Shown: one piece after another, positions 20,359 to 24,796 of the stretch
Layout of the letters: each line of letters opens with the position of its first letter
Position numbering within the stretch: position 1 is the stretch's first letter
From: JBFWIL01 sp050256015
GTDB lineage: Bacteria > Bacteroidota > Bacteroidia > Bacteroidales > Prolixibacteraceae
NCBI GenBank assembly: GCA_050256015.1
Contig: JBFWIL010000005.1
Span: 1-24,796 of the forward strand
Direction: 5' to 3'
Length of the DNA: 24,796 nt
Notes under the pieces: model-generated
Told to the model about the DNA's origin: nothing
Seen by the model: the letters and a program-made list of their open reading frames with translations, nothing else
The model's database searches: none
Made by a program: the position numbers and the translations under genes

Positions 20359-20404
20359 TTAAGAATTAGTTACAGCGGTTTCTCCCGCTGTAACTAATTC
20401 TTAA
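20359..20404. terminator. 20-bp perfect inverted repeat closing the rpoBC operon
   Basis: Bases 20359-20378 are the exact reverse complement of 20385-20404, with a six-base loop TTTCTC. The inner ten pairs are GC-rich enough to be stable (GTTACAGCGG/CCGCTGTAAC) and the outer ones AT-rich. There is no long T-run on either side, so it may act as a two-way terminator or as a stabilising 3' end. Its right arm includes the stop codon of the minus-strand remnant. Confidence 0.75.
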
Positions 20405-20646
20405 AACAAAGTCCAACCTTTGCGGTAAGGATAATGCAAATGGGCCGTGGCTGTCCCGGCGGTGTCGTTAAGGAATTTTTCAGCATTGGGATCCCACCTT
20501 ACCGTTCGTCCCAGCTTTCCTTCCCGTACCATGCTTACGGCATGCTGAAAATTCGGATCGGAACGCTGCTGACAGCCTATGCCGGACAGTCCGGCTGCGG
20601 TTGTCCGAATAAAGTGTCTTCTGGAAAAAACTGTTTTTTTTTGCAT
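20401..20646 (-). pseudogene. Gfo/Idh/MocA-family oxidoreductase remnant with two internal deletions
   Basis: The 81-codon open frame joins three pieces of a Tat-exported sugar dehydrogenase-like protein in their normal order. Residues 5-24 are a twin-arginine signal (SRRHFIRTTAAGLSGIG). Residues 24-47 match the mid-protein segment GCQQRSDPNF ... MVREGKLGR that normally follows the NAD-binding fold. Residues 48-80 match the extreme C-terminus, TVRWDPNAEKFLND ... YPYRKGWTL. Intact family members of this type have roughly 400-450 residues, so most of the nucleotide-binding fold and nearly all of the substrate domain are missing, yet the frame is unbroken. It can hardly be an active enzyme. No promoter was recognised. 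Confidence 0.75.
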
Positions 20647-21149
20647 GATGCTGTATTTTGTTTTGCTCAGAACCTTAACCGGTGGTGCCGGTTAGACCTT
20701 TCTGTTTGCAAAATATGCTGATTGCCTGTTATAACCGGATTTTCCTGTCATAGACCAGTAAATTTAAGTATTTTTCGGAGCAATTCCTGCTTCCCCGAAT
20801 AGCTAAACGGTTTTTCCTTTACAGTGATTCTTGTGAAATAAAAGTAATGAATTTGCGGGATATACTGGATATCTGATCGCGTAATTGGAATTTTTCTGAC
20901 AGAATCTATAAAAGAGTATAAGAAAAACATATCGATAAGTGTTGAAATGTAATTTGGAATCTTAATTTTTTGATAATTGTATTTCAAACAACCTCCCGTA
21001 AATTCGGCATTCTGTGGAAATTTCGTTATTATTGAAAAATTTTTATTAAAGTGGGAAGTCTTTTAAATTTGACAGGTCGGCTTGCCGGTATCCTGTAAGA
21101 TTCCTTCCTTGAGCAAATACATTTTTAAAAACATAAACCTGAAATTATA
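20647..21149. other. AT-rich non-coding stretch upstream of oadG
   Basis: About 500 bases with clearly lower GC than the neighbouring genes and no convincing gene on either strand. It holds a small hairpin (TAACCGG/CCGGTTA, 20676-20694), the oadG -7 box near its right end, and a short leader hairpin (ACAGG/CCTGT, 21073-21092). The rest may be further decayed sequence. Confidence 0.55.
21064..21071 (+). promoter_or_regulatory. Probable -7 box of the oadGAB operon
   Basis: TAAATTTG is an exact TAnnTTTG match 79 bases before the oadG start. At the expected 19-base distance the sequence is TTTT (21041-21044) instead of TTTG, so the -33 element is weak and an activator may be needed. Confidence 0.5.
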
Positions 21150-21398
21150 ATGGGAATAGCTTTGGAAATGCTGGGAGTTGGTATGATCACCGTATTTGTG
21201 ATCTTGTCGCTGGTTGTTCTGATTGGGAATCTGATCATTCGCTTTGTCAATCAATATCTTCCGGAGGGACCCGGTAAGCCGGTTTCTTCAAAGGGGGGAA
21301 GCATAACCCAGGGAACCGGGAAAATTGCAGCCATCATCAGCGCAATAAGTCTGTTTACCGGAGGCAGAGGCAAGGTAAGCCGTATTGAAAAGCTCTGA
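21150..21398 (+). CDS. oadG: Sodium-pump decarboxylase gamma subunit (OadG family)
   Basis: The 82-residue protein has one membrane segment near its N-terminus (about residues 8-31) and a short cytoplasmic tail. In the decarboxylase complex the gamma chain joins the soluble alpha subunit to the membrane beta subunit and aids assembly. The sequence is weakly conserved in general. The identification rests on size, topology, the GVGMITVFVILSLVVLIG segment and its place just before oadA and oadB. It starts the operon, 51 bases before oadA. Confidence 0.85.
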   Translation: MGIALEMLGVGMITVFVILSLVVLIGNLIIRFVNQYLPEGPGKPVSSKGGSITQGTGKIAAIISAISLFTGGRGKVSRIEKL

Positions 21399-21449
21399 AT
21401 CGGGGAGACAAAGCACAAATAAAAAATCAATAATACATATTGTAACGAA

Positions 21450-23354
21450 ATGGAAAAGAGGAAGATTAAATTTTCTTTGCTCTACCGGGATATGTGGCAG
21501 TCGTCAGGCAAGTACATGCCCCGCGTGGATCAATTGGTAAAAGTAGCTCCGCACATTGTAAAAATGGGATGTTTTGCCCGGGTGGAAACCAATGGCGGAG
21601 GTTTTGAACAGATCAACCTGTTGTTTGGTGAAAATCCCAATAATGCCGTTCGTCAGTGGACGAAACCTTTTCAGGAGGCAGGCATTCAGACCCATATGTT
21701 GGACCGTTCGCTGAACGGCCTGCGGATGAGTCCGGTTCCTGCAGATGTACGCAAATTGATGTACAAAGTAAAAAAGGCCCAGGGTACCGATATCACCCGT
21801 CCGTTTGACGGATTGAACGATGTGCGCAATGTGCTGGATTCTATAAAATATGCCAGGAAGGCGGGAATGATTGCCCAGGCTGCATTGAGTCTGACCTATT
21901 CGAAAATCCACACGGTAGATTATTATGTGAATATGGCTGACACGCTGATTAAAGGCGGCGCTGATGAAATCTGTCTGAAGGACATGGCGGGCATTGGCCG
22001 CCCTGCCTGGCTGGGAAAGATTACGAGCGGAATCAAGAAAAAACATCCGCAGATCCCGATTACCTATCATTCTCATTCCGGCCCCGGTTTTGCTATGGCC
22101 TCCATTCTGGAAGTCTGCCGTTCCGGGGTGGAATATGTGGATGTGGCCATGGAACCGCTGTCCTGGGGAACCGGTCATGTGGATGTGCTGGCCGTACAGG
22201 CCATGCTGAAGGATGCGGGTTTTGACGTGCCCGAAATCAACATGGAAGAATACATGAAGGTCCGCAGTCTTACACAGAGTTTTATTGATGATTTTCTGGG
22301 CTATTACATCAATCCAAAGAACCGTTACATGAATTCTCTGCTTATCGGTCCGGGATTGCCCGGCGGCATGATGGGATCGTTGATGGCTGATCTGGAGAAC
22401 AATCTGGAAAGTCTGAACAGGTGGAAGGTGAAAAATGACCAGCCTACGCTAACACAAGATGAGTTGCTGGTCAAGCTGTTCAATGAAGTGGCATACATAT
22501 GGCCGAAGGTAGGTTACCCGCCACTGGTAACGCCTTACAGTCAGTATGTGAAGAACCTTGCGCTGATGAATGTTCTCCAGCTTGAAAAAGGGAGAGCGCG
22601 CTGGACCATGATAGCTGATAACATTTGGGATATGCTGATGGGTAAAGGCGGCAAACTGCCCGGAGAGCTGGCTCCTGAGCTCAAGGCACTGGCCGGGAAA
22701 CAGGGCCGGGAAGAATTTACGGCCCATCCGCAAAGTCTGTATCCGGATGCCTTGGATACCTTTCGTCAGGAAATGAAAGAGAAAGTTTGGGAAACCGGTC
22801 AGGACGAAGAAGAACTGTTTGAACTGGCCATGCATCCTGAGCAATATCGTCTGTATAAATCGGGTGAAGCGAAGAAAGCTTTTGAGGAAGACCTGGCCAG
22901 GCGGCGGGAAGAAGGAAGCGGATTACTGGAAGGAACGAAAAAGGCAGAGGAAGCAGCTTCTGCACCGGCCTCTCCCGGATTTGCGCCGACCAGCATGTTG
23001 GTTGATGTGAACGGGGAAAAATTTCGGGTGTCGGTATCCTACGGAGAAGAACAGACTGCTCCGCCGGTTCCTGACCTTGTTGCCAATGCTCCGGCGAACA
23101 CGGCTGGCCGGGATGGAGGGAATCTGAAAGAAGTACTGGCTCCCCTGGAAGGAAAGTTTTACCTGACCAAGGATAGTTCCGAGACTCCGCTGAAGGTGGG
23201 TGACCAGGTCACCGAAGGTGATCTGATAGGGTATATTGAAGCCATGAAAACTTTTAATGCCATTAAATCAGATGTATCCGGACAGGTTGCCGAGATGTTG
23301 CTGTCTAGCGGCTCCGATGTGGAAGAAGATGATGTCCTGGTCAGGATCAGGTAA
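21450..23354 (+). CDS. oadA: Oxaloacetate decarboxylase/pyruvate carboxylase-type alpha subunit with biotin domain
   Basis: The 634-residue protein moves a carboxyl group from oxaloacetate (or a related acid) to biotin. The carboxyltransferase domain fills about residues 1-460. Expected metal ligands are D14 (LLYRDMWQSSG), H207 and H209 (YHSHSGPG), and K177 (ICLKDMAG) is the expected carbamylated lysine. A charged region (460-500) and an Ala/Pro linker lead to a C-terminal biotinyl domain with EAMKT, K600 being the biotin site. The first motif reads RDMWQS where classical OadA has RDAHQS, as in other Bacteroidales members. With oadG and oadB beside it, a sodium-pumping decarboxylase is the best reading. 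A methylmalonyl-CoA or carboxylase role is less likely, as no biotin carboxylase gene is adjacent. Confidence 0.92.
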   Translation: MEKRKIKFSLLYRDMWQSSGKYMPRVDQLVKVAPHIVKMGCFARVETNGGGFEQINLLFGENPNNAVRQWTKPFQEAGIQTHMLDRSLNGLRMSPVPADVRKLMYKVKKAQGTDITRPFDGLNDVRNVLDSIKYARKAGMIAQAALSLTYSKIHTVDYYVNMADTLIKGGADEICLKDMAGIGRPAWLGKITSGIKKKHPQIPITYHSHSGPGFAMASILEVCRSGVEYVDVAMEPLSWGTGHVDVLAVQAMLKDAGFDVPEINMEEYMKVRSLTQSFIDDFLGYYINPKNRYMNSLLIGPGLPGGMMGSLMADLENNLESLNRWKVKNDQPTLTQDELLVKLFNEVAYIWPKVGYPPLVTPYSQYVKNLALMNVLQLEKGRARWTMIADNIWDMLMGKGGKLPGELAPELKALAGKQGREEFTAHPQSLYPDALDTFRQEMKEKVWETGQDEEELFELAMHPEQYRLYKSGEAKKAFEEDLARRREEGSGLLEGTKKAEEAASAPASPGFAPTSMLVDVNGEKFRVSVSYGEEQTAPPVPDLVANAPANTAGRDGGNLKEVLAPLEGKFYLTKDSSETPLKVGDQVTEGDLIGYIEAMKTFNAIKSDVSGQVAEMLLSSGSDVEEDDVLVRIR

Positions 23355-23369
23355 TTAAACTGTTAATTT

Positions 23370-24578
23370 ATGTCAATTTTTGAGACCTTATATCATATGA
23401 CGGCCTTTCAGGCCATCTTTGACGATCCCGGTACACTGCTCATGCTGGTTATCGGAGCTGTGCTGCTGTACCTTGGCATACAGAAAAAATATGAGCCTCT
23501 GTTGCTGATCCCCATCGCTTTTGGATTGATTCTGGCCAATCTTCCCGGAGGTGGTATGGGTGTGGTTCCGGCAGATATGGTCCAGTCTGGCGAGCATTAC
23601 ATGAACCTGTTTGAGATTGCTCATGAGTACGGGATCATGAATTTTATATACTATTCATTGATTAAAACCGGTTTCCTGCCCCCCATTATCTTTATGGGCG
23701 TGGGGGCACTGACCGATTTCGGCCCCATGCTACGGAACCTGCGGCTGGCATTTTTCGGAGCTGCCGCGCAGGTCGGGATTTTCTCCGTGCTGATTGTTTC
23801 CGTCCTGATGGGGTTTACTCCGGGGGAGGCGGCATCCCTGGGAATTATCGGGGGGGCTGACGGTCCCACAGCCATTTATACCACGATCAAGCTGGCGCCA
23901 CATTTGCTGGGGCCCATTGCCATTGCGGCCTATTCCTATATGGCGCTGGTGCCTGTTATCATTCCGCTGGTGGCCCGTTTGTTGTGTTCGGAGAAGGAAC
24001 TGCGCATCAACATGAAGGAGATGGATAAACTGTATCCGCCCAAATATACCGTTAAGAATATGCGTGCCGTGAAGATTGCTTTCCCCATTGTGTTGGGGAT
24101 AGTGATTGCCCTCTTTGTGCCTTCGTCTGTTCCCCTGCTGGGCATGCTGTTGTTTGGCAACCTGTTGAAGGAAGTGGGAGTGACGGTGGCCAGACTTTCT
24201 GATGCTGCCACCGGGTCCATCATGAATACGGCAACCATCTTCCTTGGGTTGGCCGTGGGGGCCACCATGACTTCAGAGGTATTCCTGAACTGGCAGACCA
24301 TTCTTATCGTGGTGGGCGGTTTTCTGGCTTTTGCTATTTCCATTGCAGGAGGTATTTTTGCTGTAAAGGTGTATAATCTCATTGCCAAAAAGAAGATCAA
24401 TCCGCTGATCGGGGCAACCGGACTGAGTGCCGTGCCCATGGCTTCGCGGGTGGCCAATGAGATTGCCATCAAATACGATGTGAAGAACCATGTGCTGCAA
24501 TACTGCATGGCCAGCAATATTTCGGGGGTAATTGGTTCGGCTGTGGCTGCCGGCGTGCTGATTTCCTTTTTGAGTTAA
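23370..24578 (+). CDS. oadB: Sodium-ion-translocating decarboxylase beta subunit
   Basis: The 402-residue membrane protein takes the carboxyl group from biotin, releases CO2 and pumps sodium out of the cell. The hallmark GIIGGADGPTAIY is present; D164 in it corresponds by motif to the essential aspartate of Klebsiella OadB. SIMNTATIFLGLAVGAT (about 283-299) and MASNISGVIGSA (about 380-391, with N383) are the other conserved functional regions. About nine to ten hydrophobic segments are visible. It starts 15 bases after oadA and is the last gene of the operon, with a strong terminator downstream. Confidence 0.97.
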   Translation: MSIFETLYHMTAFQAIFDDPGTLLMLVIGAVLLYLGIQKKYEPLLLIPIAFGLILANLPGGGMGVVPADMVQSGEHYMNLFEIAHEYGIMNFIYYSLIKTGFLPPIIFMGVGALTDFGPMLRNLRLAFFGAAAQVGIFSVLIVSVLMGFTPGEAASLGIIGGADGPTAIYTTIKLAPHLLGPIAIAAYSYMALVPVIIPLVARLLCSEKELRINMKEMDKLYPPKYTVKNMRAVKIAFPIVLGIVIALFVPSSVPLLGMLLFGNLLKEVGVTVARLSDAATGSIMNTATIFLGLAVGATMTSEVFLNWQTILIVVGGFLAFAISIAGGIFAVKVYNLIAKKKINPLIGATGLSAVPMASRVANEIAIKYDVKNHVLQYCMASNISGVIGSAVAAGVLISFLS

Positions 24579-24597
24579 CGTTTTATTCAGGGAAGCG

Positions 24598-24640
24598 AAA
24601 CAGCATGAGGGACTCCTCCCGGGGTCCCTCATGCTGTTTT
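24598..24640 (+). terminator. Intrinsic terminator of the oadGAB operon
   Basis: A 19-bp stem (24598-24616 with 24621-24639, one G-T wobble) with a TCCC loop ends in TTTT. It lies 20 bases after the oadB stop. The A-run on its left side means it could also act on leftward transcripts. Confidence 0.88.
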
Positions 24641-24683
24641 AGCCGCATTTCCGTTTGCTTTTCCTGCATTGTCGTATATGTGA

Positions 24684-24796
24684 TTTCATGGCTATGACGG
24701 TCAGCACAACGGACATGCCAGAATTTTGATCAGGGAGCCGTATTGGGGTGCAGAAGGCTGGCCGGAAGTTGATCCTTTCCGTGTCCACCCTTTTGA
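24684..24796 (+). pseudogene. C-terminal fragment of a GH43-like arabinanase/glycosidase, cut by the window edge
   Basis: Starting right after an in-frame TGA, the frame reads FHGYDGQHNG, then HARILIREPYWGAEGWPEVD. This follows the C-terminal pattern of family 43 arabinan endo-hydrolases and relatives, roughly H-x-Y-D-x4-G, L-x-I-R, and W-x3-G-W-P. In intact enzymes of 300 or more residues this segment lies near the end, so the whole catalytic five-blade propeller is missing upstream. There is no ATG in frame, and the 43 bases between it and the oadB terminator do not resemble the family. It is probably gene debris. The fragment may run on past the window, and a real gene using an odd start is a lesser possibility. 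Confidence 0.5.

Noticed and set aside
20748..20987. A 79-codon minus-strand frame ending ELLRKILKFTGL, faintly like the STN domain of SusC-type receptors
   Set aside because: The similarity covers only about ten residues, the frame is in AT-rich DNA and no adjoining receptor sequence is visible.

Overview
The window looks like a chromosomal core region of a member of the Bacteroidota, probably order Bacteroidales. The reasons are: a TamL/Omp85-like outer-membrane barrel; the gene order rpsU, xerC, hpf, four tRNAs, tuf, secE, nusG, rplKAJL, rpoB, rpoC; start regions that mostly lack a Shine-Dalgarno sequence; and promoters of the Bacteroidota type, TTG-N19-TAnnTTTG, with matching spacing in front of rpsU and in front of the tRNA cluster. 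The genus cannot be told from the sequence alone.

Layout. 1-1459 is the C-terminal part of an Omp85-family barrel protein, cut by the left edge. A hairpin with its T-run on the minus strand separates it from class II fructose-bisphosphate aldolase (minus strand, 1527-2522). A divergent 328-base spacer leads to a sodium-coupled neurotransmitter-symporter-family transporter (2851-4215) and a membrane-anchored triple helix-hairpin-helix protein (4257-5177). Then comes the long translation and transcription block: rpsU, a Xer-type tyrosine recombinase, hibernation factor hpf, tRNA-Thr(TGT)-Tyr(GTA)-Gly(TCC)-Thr(GGT), tuf, a degenerate tRNA-like element, secE, nusG, rplK, rplA, rplJ, rplL, rpoB, rpoC, and a DUF3467-like gene starting two bases after rpoC. 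A 20-bp perfect hairpin closes this block. After it lie a decayed Gfo/Idh/MocA oxidoreductase remnant (minus strand) and about 500 bases of AT-rich non-coding DNA. The oadG-oadA-oadB operon (21150-24578) follows, for a biotin-dependent sodium-pumping decarboxylase, ended by a 19-bp terminator. The last 110 bases carry the tail of a GH43-like glycosidase with no visible start.

How it works together. Most of the window makes the protein-synthesis and transcription machinery: ribosomal proteins of the stalk and L1 region, EF-Tu, tRNAs, NusG, SecE and the two large RNA polymerase subunits. Hairpins after rpsU, between tuf and secE, and between rplL and rpoB would let one long block be expressed at different levels. 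Aldolase and the oxaloacetate decarboxylase fit a fermentative lifestyle in which decarboxylation energy is stored as a sodium gradient, which the NSS transporter could draw on; that link is inference.

I found no mobile element, CRISPR array, phage gene or defence system. The most unusual items are small: the doubly internally deleted but still open oxidoreductase remnant, the tRNA-like element without a Trp anticodon where Bacteroidota usually carry tRNA-Trp, the single strong Shine-Dalgarno in front of hpf, and the GH43 fragment.
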